A stretch of 64,000 bases of DNA from Pseudomonas nunensis (lineage in GTDB: Bacteria; Pseudomonadota; Gammaproteobacteria; Pseudomonadales; Pseudomonadaceae): positions 5,086,501 through 5,150,500 of the forward strand of contig NZ_CP101125.1 of assembly GCF_024296925.1 (NCBI RefSeq). Reading direction: 5' to 3'. Under the pieces are notes generated by a model. That model worked only from the letters and a program-made list of their open reading frames with translations. It had not been told where the DNA came from and did no database searches. Position 1 is the stretch's first letter, and each line of letters starts with the position of its first letter. The translations under genes were made by a program, and so were the position numbers. Below, piece after piece: positions 35,344-43,229 of the stretch.

Positions 35344-36363
35344 TCAGCGATACAACACTTTCTCCGCCAACTCATCCGCCACCCGTGCCGGCGAGCGTTT
35401 TTCCGCTTGGGCATGGGCGAAGACTTCGGTCAGCCGCGAGGCGATTTTCGACAGGTGCGCGGTGATGGTCGCCAGCTCTTCACCACGGTGTTTGAGCGAC
35501 ACGTAAATCAGCCCACCGGAATTGATCACGTAATCCGGCGCATACAGAATCCCGCGCCGCTCAAGCTGATCGGCAACGTCCAGGTGCGTCAGTTGATTGT
35601 TGGCCGAGCCGGCCACTGCCGAGCAGCGCAGTTGCGTCACGCTGTGGCTGTTGAGCACACCGCCCAGACCACACGGCGCGAGGATGTCGCACGGGGTGCT
35701 GAGCAACGCGTCGTTGGCAATCGGGTGGGCGCCGAGTTGTTCCATGGCGAGTTGCACCTTGCCGTGATCAATGTCGCTGACCAGCAGTTCGGCACCGGCG
35801 GCATGCAGTTGCTCCGCCAAGGCAAAACCGACGTTACCCAACCCCTGAATGGCCACGCGCAAGCCTTCGAGGTTATCGCTGCCGAGCCGGGCCATGGCGG
35901 TGGCACGAATGCCGGTGAACACGCCCATCGCCGCGTGAGGCGCAGGGTCGCCCGCCGAGGTGGTGCTGGTGACGTGTTGGGTCTGTTGGGCGATGCAATC
36001 CATGTCCGCCACCGAAGTGCCGCTGTCGATCGCCGTGATGTAGCGGCCGTCGAGCTGATTGATGCAACGCCCGAAGGCTTCGAACAGCGCCCCACGGTTT
36101 TCCACATGGGCCGGGCGCACGATCACCGCAACGCCACCGCCTTGGGCCAGGCCAGCCAGGGCCGCTTTGTAGCTCATGCCTTGGGCGAGGCGAATGGCGT
36201 CCTCGACGGCGGATTCGTCGCTGGGATAGGCAAGGTAACGACAACCGCCCAGGGCAGGCCCCAGGTGGCTGTTATGAATGGCAATCACTGCCTTCAACCC
36301 GGTGACCGGGTCTACGCTAAGGTGTAGCGATTCAAGGCGAGTGCTTTGCATGAGAGCGAACAT
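35344..36363 (-). CDS. Leucine dehydrogenase-like (Glu/Leu/Phe/Val dehydrogenase family), catalytic Lys replaced by Val
   Basis: A 339-residue NAD-dependent amino-acid dehydrogenase homologue. The N-terminal substrate domain has PALGGCRYL and QGMSYKAALAGL (Lys66), and the Rossmann domain has GLRVAIQGLGNVGFALAEQL. The expected GGGK motif holding the second active-site lysine (position of Lys80 in Bacillus LeuDH) reads GGGVAVIVRP: residue 78 is Val, codon GTT at 36130-36132. The rest of the fold seems intact. Either catalysis is lost or altered, or the protein has another role. It is divergent from a SirB1-like gene. As I recall, Pseudomonas orthologues have GGGKAVI. Confidence 0.86.
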   Translation of the reverse strand: MFALMQSTRLESLHLSVDPVTGLKAVIAIHNSHLGPALGGCRYLAYPSDESAVEDAIRLAQGMSYKAALAGLAQGGGVAVIVRPAHVENRGALFEAFGRCINQLDGRYITAIDSGTSVADMDCIAQQTQHVTSTTSAGDPAPHAAMGVFTGIRATAMARLGSDNLEGLRVAIQGLGNVGFALAEQLHAAGAELLVSDIDHGKVQLAMEQLGAHPIANDALLSTPCDILAPCGLGGVLNSHSVTQLRCSAVAGSANNQLTHLDVADQLERRGILYAPDYVINSGGLIYVSLKHRGEELATITAHLSKIASRLTEVFAHAQAEKRSPARVADELAEKVLYR

Positions 36364-36546
36364 CGTAGGGCTCCCGAATCACTTCTGGTAGTCGCCAGTA
36401 TAGGCTTGCGCCTGAAAATTGCTGAAGCGCACCGGAATAAGCAGCGAGCCTTTGAGGGCTTTCGGACATAACCTGCAACCGTCCGCGCGCGACACTGGAC
36501 GAAAGCGTTTGGCAGGGCTAAAACGAGGCATTCCCCGGAGATTTTG

Positions 36547-37350
36547 ATGACCCCGCGCCAACGCTTCTTCGCCTGTCTGCAACGCTCACCGCCCGCGCTG
36601 TTCGAGGCGGCGCTGTGGATTGCGGCCGAACACGATGTCGAGATGAATCCCGAGGTCGTACTGGCAGAATTCACGGAGCTGCAACTGCGGGTCAGTGCCG
36701 GCCTGCCGATGCTACCTGTGAGCGAACTGGCCCAGCCGTTGTTGCGGCGCATGAATGACCTGGGGTTCGCCCAGGACGATTTCACCCCGCTGCGTCCGCA
36801 AGTTGCCTTGATTCACAAAGTGCTGGAGCGCCGTCGCGGCCAACCGCTGGCCTTGGGCCTGATTGCGCTGGAGCTGGCCAGAAGGCTCGAGATCCCCATG
36901 GTCGGGGTCAACTTTCCCGGGCATTTCCTGCTGCGCGTGCAGGGCGCCGATCACCTGCTGGACCCGTGTGGCGGGCGCCGCTTGTATCCCAACGACTGCC
37001 GCGATTTGCTGCAGCGCCAGTACGGACCGAACATCAAACTCAGTGCCGAACATTTGCTGACGGCCGATCCGGTGCACATGCTCCAGCGCCTGTCACGCAA
37101 CCTGCGCCAGTTGCACCTCACCAACGATGACTACATCGGCGCCCTGGTGGACGCCGAGCGCGTGCTGGAACTGGGCAACGGCAGCGCCTCCGATTACCTG
37201 GCCCGGGCCAGCCTCTATCAGCGGCTCGACTGCCCGAACGCCGAGCGCTTCGACCTGGAACATGCCCTGCTGCTCAGCGACGACCCGATCCAGCGGATTC
37301 GCCTGACGGAGCGATTGGGGCACCTTCCGCCAAACTCCGTCGTTCACTGA
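36547..37350 (+). CDS. SirB1/transglutaminase-like protein with tetratricopeptide-like C-terminus
   Basis: A 267-residue protein matching the SirB1 (transglutaminase-like) family: HKVLERRRGQPLALGLIALELARRLEIPMVGVNFPGHFLLRV, cited in parts, then LDPCGG and LYPNDC. The usual transglutaminase Cys position is not obvious. The C-terminal 70 residues look like one or two TPR helices (ASDYLARASLYQRLDCPNAE). ATG 36547 has GGAG seven bases upstream. Function unknown; it is divergent from the dehydrogenase-like gene. Confidence 0.85.
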   Translation: MTPRQRFFACLQRSPPALFEAALWIAAEHDVEMNPEVVLAEFTELQLRVSAGLPMLPVSELAQPLLRRMNDLGFAQDDFTPLRPQVALIHKVLERRRGQPLALGLIALELARRLEIPMVGVNFPGHFLLRVQGADHLLDPCGGRRLYPNDCRDLLQRQYGPNIKLSAEHLLTADPVHMLQRLSRNLRQLHLTNDDYIGALVDAERVLELGNGSASDYLARASLYQRLDCPNAERFDLEHALLLSDDPIQRIRLTERLGHLPPNSVVH

Positions 37351-37355
37351 CCGCC

Positions 37356-37451
37356 CTTGTAGGAGCGAGGCTTGCCCGCGAAAGCGGTGTGTCAGCCAAC
37401 ATCAATATTGGATGTCCCGCCGTCTTCGCGGGCAAGCCTCGCTCCTACAGG
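37356..37451. repeat. REP pair (REPIN) overlapping the transporter stop
   Basis: CTTGTAGGAGCGAGGCTTGC and its inverted partner. The transporter reading frame on the minus strand extends into the right-hand repeat and ends at 37392 inside it. Confidence 0.88.
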
Positions 37452-38777
37452 GGTTGGGGTTGTTCCTGATGGCGAACGCACCTGAATGATGAACAACGCC
37501 GCAATCACCGCCGGTATCGCGCAGAAGAAGAATATCTGCTGCACAGGAATGTGCATCGCCAGCAGCATGCTGCCAAACAGCGGCCCGAGGATCGAACCGA
37601 AACGTCCCACGCCCAACGCCCAACCGGTGCCGGTGGCGCGCACCTGTGCCGGGTAGAAATTACTGGCGAAGGCGTTGAGGGTCAGCTGCCCGCCGATGAT
37701 GCAGAACCCGGCAGCAAACACGCTGGCCACCAGATAACGCGGGTTGTCGTGATTGAGGCCCAGCAGAATCGTGCACAGCGCCGCCGCAGCCAGCACGCAT
37801 GACAACAGACGCACTTTGCTTTTGAGGCGGTCGGCAAACCAGGCCATGCAGATCGCGCCAACAGTGCCGGCAAACAGGAACATCGACGTTACCAAGTTGG
37901 CTTCATTGAGTTTCAAGCCACTTTCCAGCAACAGCGTCGGCAGCCAACTGATCATGAAATACAGCAGGATCAGGCTGACAAAAAACGTCGCCCAGATCAG
38001 CAGCGTCGGGCGCGCATAACCGTTGCGAAACAATTCCAGCACCGTCAGTTTGCTGCCCTGCTCTTGTTCGTTTTGCGCGATTGATACGGCGGGCGGTTGC
38101 CAGTCTGGCAGCATCCGCGCGGTGACTTTGCGCAAGCGTGCGTAAGGAGGCGCATCGCGCAGCAGGCGCGGCAAGGATTCAGGCAGAAACCAGGCCAGAA
38201 ACGGGAACAGCAGCAACGGCGTGACACCACCGGCAAGGAACACCGCTTGCCAGCCAAAGCTGTCGATAAAACCCGCCGCGACAAACCCGCCCGCCGCGCC
38301 GCCGAAGGAAAACCCGCAAGCCGCCAAGGCCACCATCAACGTGCGCAGACGTGGCGGCGAATATTCCGACATCAACGCCATCGCGCTGGGCATCGCCCCG
38401 CCCATGCCGATCCCGCAAATGAAGCGCGCGGCCATCAAGGTGTTGAGGGAATCGGCGAACACCATCAGCACCGTGAGGGTGGCGTAGATCAGCACGCAGC
38501 ACAGCAGAATCCGCCGCACGCCGAAGCGATCCGCCAACGGTGTCACAGCAAGGGAGCCGAGGGTCAGGCCCAGCAGGTTGGCGCTGAACACCGGGCCGAA
38601 CGCGGCTTTTTCCAGGCCCCAATCCTGAGCCAGGGCAGGCACCACGTAGCCGAGGACTTGCGCGTCGTAGCCGTCGGTGACGAGCAACAATGCCAGAAGC
38701 AACAGGAGCAACCACTGATAACGGGACACAGGACGGGCGTCGAGTGCCGCCCGGAAGCTGGCAATCTGGTTGTGCAT
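37392..38777 (-). CDS. MFS transporter, aromatic acid:H+ symporter (AAHS) type, with REP-derived C-terminus
   Basis: A 461-residue inner-membrane symporter with 12 helices. Family motifs: DGYDAQVLGYVVPALAQDWG in TM1, TPLADRFGVRRILL and FICGIGMGGAMPSAMALMSEYSP (given in parts), SWLPTLLL in TM7. AAHS members import benzoates, hydroxybenzoates or phenyl compounds; next to homogentisate genes it may import a tyrosine-pathway aromatic acid. The last about 25 residues (after FIIQVRSPS) are encoded by REP sequence, with VGARLARED reading through the repeat. It is on the same strand as hmgA-fahA-maiA but separated from maiA by a REP pair. Confidence 0.88.
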   Translation of the reverse strand: MHNQIASFRAALDARPVSRYQWLLLLLLALLLVTDGYDAQVLGYVVPALAQDWGLEKAAFGPVFSANLLGLTLGSLAVTPLADRFGVRRILLCCVLIYATLTVLMVFADSLNTLMAARFICGIGMGGAMPSAMALMSEYSPPRLRTLMVALAACGFSFGGAAGGFVAAGFIDSFGWQAVFLAGGVTPLLLFPFLAWFLPESLPRLLRDAPPYARLRKVTARMLPDWQPPAVSIAQNEQEQGSKLTVLELFRNGYARPTLLIWATFFVSLILLYFMISWLPTLLLESGLKLNEANLVTSMFLFAGTVGAICMAWFADRLKSKVRLLSCVLAAAALCTILLGLNHDNPRYLVASVFAAGFCIIGGQLTLNAFASNFYPAQVRATGTGWALGVGRFGSILGPLFGSMLLAMHIPVQQIFFFCAIPAVIAALFIIQVRSPSGTTPTPVGARLAREDGGTSNIDVG

Positions 38778-38828
38778 CGCGAGGTACCTGTTTTGTTTTT
38801 ATGGTGTTGATGCAGCCCCGAATTCCCC

Positions 38829-38919
38829 CTGTGGGAGCGGGCTTGCTCGCGAAGAGGGAGTGTCAGTCAGCATCTATGGAGCTGACACACCGCATTCGCG
38901 AGCAAGCCCGCTCCCACAA
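38829..38919. repeat. REP pair (REPIN)
   Basis: CTGTGGGAGCGGGCTTGCTC and its inverted partner lie between maiA and the AAHS transporter. Confidence 0.88.
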
Positions 38920-38938
38920 TGGGGATTGGGGTGATGCT

Positions 38939-39574
38939 TTAAGGGGTGTCGGGCTGGTTGGCCGGGTGCGCTTTTATGAACGCCGGGTGTGTCGCGGCCA
39001 GCGCTGCAACCCGACGAATCCTCGGATACGCCTCCAACGAAATGTTGAAACGCTGCGCCGCATACAACTGCGGGATCAGGTAAACGTCCGCCAGCCCCGG
39101 CTCACCACCGAAGCAATAACCGGCATCACCGATCAACTGCTCCACCGTCGCCAGGCCCAGGCTGATCCAGTGCCCGATCCACTCCACCACCTGCGGTTCG
39201 TCGTGACCCAACTGGCGCAGTTTGTTGAGCACGCTGACGTTGTGCAGCGGATGCACATCGCAACCGATGACCGCCGCCACGCCGCGTTCGTGAGCGCGGG
39301 CGGCGAGGTCTTTCGACAGCAGCGGCATCTGTGGATAACGTTCCTCCAGGTACTCGATGATCGCCGGCGACTGGATCAGCAGCTCACCTTCGTCAGTGCG
39401 CACAGCCGGCACCCGACCTTGCGGATTGATCGCCAGATACGGCGGCTGTCGATGCTCGCCACCGGGCGGTGCGATCAGGTTGATCGGAAGGGCCTGGTAA
39501 TCCAGCCCCTTCAGCGCCAACGCAATACGCACACGGTACGACGAGGTCGAACGGTAGTAGGTATAGAGTTCCAT
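38939..39574 (-). CDS. maiA: Maleylacetoacetate isomerase
   Basis: A 211-residue glutathione-dependent isomerase of the zeta GST class, converting maleylacetoacetate to fumarylacetoacetate. The N-terminal thioredoxin-like domain has the catalytic TYYRSTSSYRVRIALALKG (SSYRVR is the glutathione-activating Ser region) and the conserved VPAV cis-Pro as GRVPAV; the C-terminal helical domain has GDAGYCFGGEPGLADVYLIP. Third gene of the hmgA-fahA-maiA operon, 12 bases after fahA. Confidence 0.93.
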   Translation of the reverse strand: MELYTYYRSTSSYRVRIALALKGLDYQALPINLIAPPGGEHRQPPYLAINPQGRVPAVRTDEGELLIQSPAIIEYLEERYPQMPLLSKDLAARAHERGVAAVIGCDVHPLHNVSVLNKLRQLGHDEPQVVEWIGHWISLGLATVEQLIGDAGYCFGGEPGLADVYLIPQLYAAQRFNISLEAYPRIRRVAALAATHPAFIKAHPANQPDTP

Positions 39575-39586
39575 GCCCCGCTCCTC

Positions 39587-40891
39587 TTAACGCGCCGGCA
39601 CGACTTTGCCACGGCATTCGCCGAAACCGATCGAGGCAAAACCGTCGCGGCTGCAGCGAGCGCGGAGGATGATTTCATCACCGTCCTCAAGGAATTTACG
39701 GACTTCGCCGGAAGCCAGCTCGATCGGCTTTTTGCCGCCCTCGGTGATTTCCAGCAAGCTGCCAAACTGACCGCTTTCCGGGCCGGACAACGTGCCCGAA
39801 CCGAACAGGTCACCGGCCTGCAATTGACAACCGTTGACGCTGTGGTGCGCGACCATTTGCGCCACGGTCCAGTACATGTGTTTGGTGTTGCTCAGGGTCA
39901 GGCGATGAGCCGGCAGGTTTTGCTCGCGCATGGTTTCGGTGAGCAGCAGCACTTCCAGTTCGATGTCGAAAGCACCGCCATCCTGATCGCGTTTGTCCGT
40001 GAGGTACGGAAGCGGCAGCGGGTCGCCTTCCGGACGTGCCGGTTGCGCGCGACGGAATGGCTCCAGCGCTTCGGCCGTCACCACCCACGGCGAAATGCTG
40101 GTGATGAAACTTTTCGACAGGAACGGCCCCAGCGGCTGGTATTCCCAGGCCTGGATATCCCGCGCAGACCAGTCATTGAGCAGGCAGAAACCGGCGATGT
40201 GATCCGCCGCATCGCCAATCGCGATGGAGTCGCCCATCTCGTTGCCCTGACCAATCCAGATCCCCAGTTCCAGTTCGTAATCCAGGCGCGCGCATGGGCC
40301 GAACGTTGGCTCGGTCTGACCGGCCGGCAGGGTCTGGCCCTTCGGACGACGCACGTCGGTGCCCGACGGGCGAATGGTCGAGGCGCGGCCGTGATAACCG
40401 ATCGGCACGTACTTGTAGTTCGGCAGCAAAGGGTTGTCCGGGCGAAACAGTTTGCCGACGTTTTGCGCGTGCTCGATGCCGACATAGAAGTCGGTGTAGT
40501 CGCTGATCTTCGCCGGCAGGTGCATCACGCAATTCGCCGCCAGTGGCAGCAGTTTTGCGCCCTGGGCTTCGATCTTGCCGTGCAGGGTGCTGCCCTCGGC
40601 GAACAGTTCCAGCAGGCGTTCGCGCAGGGCAACGCGGGCGTCGCGGCCCAATTCGAAGAACGCGTTGAGCTGACCGCCACGGGTCGCTTCAACCGCTGTG
40701 CGTGCGGCGCCGTCAAACAGACCGGCGTCCAGCGCCGCTTCCAGATCGAAAATATGTTCGCCGATGGCCACGCCGCTGCGCGGTGCCGAACCCTTCGCGC
40801 TGAACACGCCCAATGGCAGGTTCTGCAACGGGAAATCGGTGTGGCCGTTGGCGGAGGCAACCCAGCTACGAGGGATGGAAGTCTGAGTCAT
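39587..40891 (-). CDS. fahA: Fumarylacetoacetase
   Basis: A 434-residue hydrolase splitting fumarylacetoacetate to fumarate and acetoacetate. It has the N-terminal FAH beta-domain (DFPLQNLPLGVFS) and the catalytic C-terminal domain with metal-binding DFYVGIEHA, the PIGYHGRAS stretch, LDYELELGIWIG and DWSARDIQAWEYQPLGPF. The C-terminal GTLSGPESGQFGSLLEI is typical of the family. It begins three bases after hmgA ends. Confidence 0.95.
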   Translation of the reverse strand: MTQTSIPRSWVASANGHTDFPLQNLPLGVFSAKGSAPRSGVAIGEHIFDLEAALDAGLFDGAARTAVEATRGGQLNAFFELGRDARVALRERLLELFAEGSTLHGKIEAQGAKLLPLAANCVMHLPAKISDYTDFYVGIEHAQNVGKLFRPDNPLLPNYKYVPIGYHGRASTIRPSGTDVRRPKGQTLPAGQTEPTFGPCARLDYELELGIWIGQGNEMGDSIAIGDAADHIAGFCLLNDWSARDIQAWEYQPLGPFLSKSFITSISPWVVTAEALEPFRRAQPARPEGDPLPLPYLTDKRDQDGGAFDIELEVLLLTETMREQNLPAHRLTLSNTKHMYWTVAQMVAHHSVNGCQLQAGDLFGSGTLSGPESGQFGSLLEITEGGKKPIELASGEVRKFLEDGDEIILRARCSRDGFASIGFGECRGKVVPAR

Positions 40892-40894
40892 GGG

Positions 40895-42199
40895 TTATCT
40901 CCGGGTCGGATCAAAAGTGACGGGCAGCGTAGCCCAGCAGGCGTCATAACTGGATTGCAATTGCGGGCATTCGAGGGCGAACTGGCTCGGGCGCAGCACT
41001 TGGCTGGTCTCGAACATGAAGGCCATGGTGTTGTCTATTTTCGCCGGGGCGAGTTCGGCGTTGATCGCTTTGGTGCAACTCTCGCCGTCCGGGCCGTGGG
41101 CGCTCATGCAGCTGTGCAGCGAAGCACCGCCGGGCACGAAACCTTCGGCCTTGGCGTCGTATTCGCCCTTGATCAGGCCCATGAATTCGTTCATCAGATT
41201 GCGGTGGAACCAAGGTGGGCGGAAGGTTTTCTCGGCCACCATCCAGCGCGGCGGGAAGATCACAAAGTCCAGATTCGCCAAGCCGTGGACGCTGGTCGGC
41301 GAGGTCAGGACGGTGAAAATCGACGGATCCGGGTGATCGAAACTCACCGTGCCGATAGTGTTGAAACGGCGCAGGTCATATTTGTACGGCACGTTATTGC
41401 CGTGCCAGGCCACCACGTTCAGCGGCGAGTGATTGAGCTCGCAGCCCCACAACTGACCGAGGAATTTCTGCACCAAGGTGGTCGGCTGCTTGAGGTCTTC
41501 GTAACGCGCCACCGGAGTCAGGAAGTCCCGTGGGTTGGCCAGACCGTTGCTGCCGATCGGCCCGAGGTCCGGCAGGCGCAGCGGAGCACCGTGGTTTTCG
41601 GCGATGTAGCCGCGAGCGTGCGGGTCGAGTAGTTCGACGCGGAATTTCAGACCGCGTGGCAGCACGGCGATTTGCAGTGGCTCCAGCTCCAGCACGCCGA
41701 GTTCGGTGGCGATGCGCAGACGCCCCAGTTCCGGCACCAGCAGCAATTCGCCGTCGGCATTGAAGAACACACGCTCCATGGAGCGGTTGGCACGGTAGCT
41801 GTAGATGCTGATCCCGGACGGTTTTTCCGCACCCGAGTTGGCGGCCATGCTCACCAGCCCGTCGATGAAATCAGTGGGCTCGCTCGGGATGTCCAGCGGG
41901 TTCCAGCGCAGGCGATTGGGGGTCACTTCACCCAAGGCGCCGCCGGCCAGTTGCCGGTCAAGTTTGACGAACGCCGGGTGATTGGCCGATGGCTGAATGC
42001 GGTACATCCAGGTACGCCGCGCTTCGCTGCGGGCCATGGTGAATGCGGTGCCGGAGAACAGTTCGGTGTAGAGGCCGTACGGGACTTTTTGCGGGGAGTT
42101 CTGGCCGACGGGCAATGCGCCGGGCAACGCTTCACTGCTGAATTCGTTGCCGAAGCCTGACTGGTAAGCCAGCGCTGGCGCCGTTGAATCGAGGTTCAT
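40895..42199 (-). CDS. hmgA: Homogentisate 1,2-dioxygenase
   Basis: A 434-residue iron(II) ring-cleaving dioxygenase converting homogentisate to maleylacetoacetate in tyrosine and phenylalanine catabolism. It starts with [19 protein letters not shown]. The iron ligands are in [11 protein letters not shown] (His and Glu) and [14 protein letters not shown] (His). The ATG at 42199 has AGGAGG six bases upstream; the frame is open further upstream but is not supported. First gene of the operon; divergent from the IclR regulator with CGTAAT operator repeats between. Confidence 0.96.
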   Translation of the reverse strand: MNLDSTAPALAYQSGFGNEFSSEALPGALPVGQNSPQKVPYGLYTELFSGTAFTMARSEARRTWMYRIQPSANHPAFVKLDRQLAGGALGEVTPNRLRWNPLDIPSEPTDFIDGLVSMAANSGAEKPSGISIYSYRANRSMERVFFNADGELLLVPELGRLRIATELGVLELEPLQIAVLPRGLKFRVELLDPHARGYIAENHGAPLRLPDLGPIGSNGLANPRDFLTPVARYEDLKQPTTLVQKFLGQLWGCELNHSPLNVVAWHGNNVPYKYDLRRFNTIGTVSFDHPDPSIFTVLTSPTSVHGLANLDFVIFPPRWMVAEKTFRPPWFHRNLMNEFMGLIKGEYDAKAEGFVPGGASLHSCMSAHGPDGESCTKAINAELAPAKIDNTMAFMFETSQVLRPSQFALECPQLQSSYDACWATLPVTFDPTRR

Positions 42200-42276
42200 G
42201 GAGCCTCCTGAACAGGGAGTAGGCAATGGCCTGTCGCTCTGTTGCAGAGGTCTTGGCACGCCCGGGTTATTTTTAT

Positions 42277-42303
42277 CGTAATCCAATTACGCTTAACGTA
42301 ATT
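42277..42303. promoter_or_regulatory. Putative HmgR operator: three CGTAAT half-sites
   Basis: CGTAAT occurs at 42277-42282, inverted as ATTACG at 42286-42291, and again at 42297-42302. The first two form a palindrome with a 3-base spacer, the last two one with a 5-base spacer (AATTACG-CTTAA-CGTAATT). It lies between divergent hmgA and the IclR gene. Confidence 0.72.
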
Positions 42304-42364
42304 TGATTGGTATTGACCGTCAAGCTATAAAGACGCCCATTCGTCCCGGGATCACACCGCCTCC

Positions 42365-43156
42365 ATGGAAAAGCCGCGCAACAACGATAAACAGAAAGTC
42401 CGCTCGGCCGAGGTCGGCACTGACATCCTCAAGGCCCTGGCCGAACTGTCGCCGTCGACCTCGTTGTCGCGCCTGGCCGAACACGTGCAGATGCCGGCGA
42501 GCAAGGTTCATCGCTATTTGCAGGCTTTGATCGCCAGCGGTTTTGCCGAGCAGAACACCGCCACCAACCATTACGGCCTCGGCCGTGAAGCCCTGCGCGT
42601 GGGCCTCGCCGCACTCAACAGTATGGACGTGCTGAAAGTCGCCGCCCTGCCCCTGGCCGAGCTGCGCGATGACTTGAACGAAACCTGTTTTTTGGCGGTG
42701 TGGGGCAATCAGGGCGCGACCGTGGTGCACATCGAACCGGCGGTGCGCGCGGTAACCGTCGTGACGCAACTGGGGTCGGTGCTGCCGTTGCTGAGTTCGT
42801 CCACAGGACTGGTGTTCAGCGCATTCCTGCCGAGCCGGGAAACCGTGGAATTGCGCGAGCTGGAAATTCAGGCCAGTGCAGCGCATGCACTGGCTGACGA
42901 TCAGGTCTATGCAACCTTGTGCGAGCAGATCCGTGATCGCGGCTTGCACCATGTTCACGGCTTGCTGATGCCCGGCGTCGATGCGTTGTCCGCGCCAGTG
43001 TTCAATGCCGTGGGCAACGTGGCTGCGGTGCTGACCATCGTTGGCCCGACTTCACTATTCCACGCAGATGAAGACGGCCCGGCGGCGCAGCGCTTGCTGG
43101 CGGCGACCCGGGCCGTGAGTTGGCGGATGGGTTATCACCCAACACCTGGGCTTTGA
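42365..43156 (+). CDS. hmgR: IclR family regulator of homogentisate operon (HmgR)
   Basis: A 263-residue IclR-type repressor. The N-terminal winged helix (about 15-75: LSRLAEHVQMPASKVHRYLQALIASGF) is followed by the ligand-binding GAF-like domain (GATVVHIEPAVRAV, LPLLSSSTGLVF, HHVHGLLMPGVDALSAPVF). It is divergent from hmgA, and in P. putida HmgR represses hmgABC with homogentisate as inducer. The ATG at 42365 has only a weak Shine-Dalgarno sequence. Confidence 0.9.
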   Translation: MEKPRNNDKQKVRSAEVGTDILKALAELSPSTSLSRLAEHVQMPASKVHRYLQALIASGFAEQNTATNHYGLGREALRVGLAALNSMDVLKVAALPLAELRDDLNETCFLAVWGNQGATVVHIEPAVRAVTVVTQLGSVLPLLSSSTGLVFSAFLPSRETVELRELEIQASAAHALADDQVYATLCEQIRDRGLHHVHGLLMPGVDALSAPVFNAVGNVAAVLTIVGPTSLFHADEDGPAAQRLLAATRAVSWRMGYHPTPGL

Positions 43157-43167
43157 ATTGACTCAAT

Positions 43168-43197
43168 GAAAAAAGGCACTGATCAGTGCCTCTTTTC
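43168..43197. terminator. Bidirectional terminator between hmgR and the toxin-like gene
   Basis: The palindrome AGGCACTGATCAGTGCCT with A-run before and T-run after sits between converging genes. Confidence 0.88.
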
Positions 43198-43229
43198 AAC
43201 TGCGTAAAACTGCGTGTCCGTTGCGGGTA

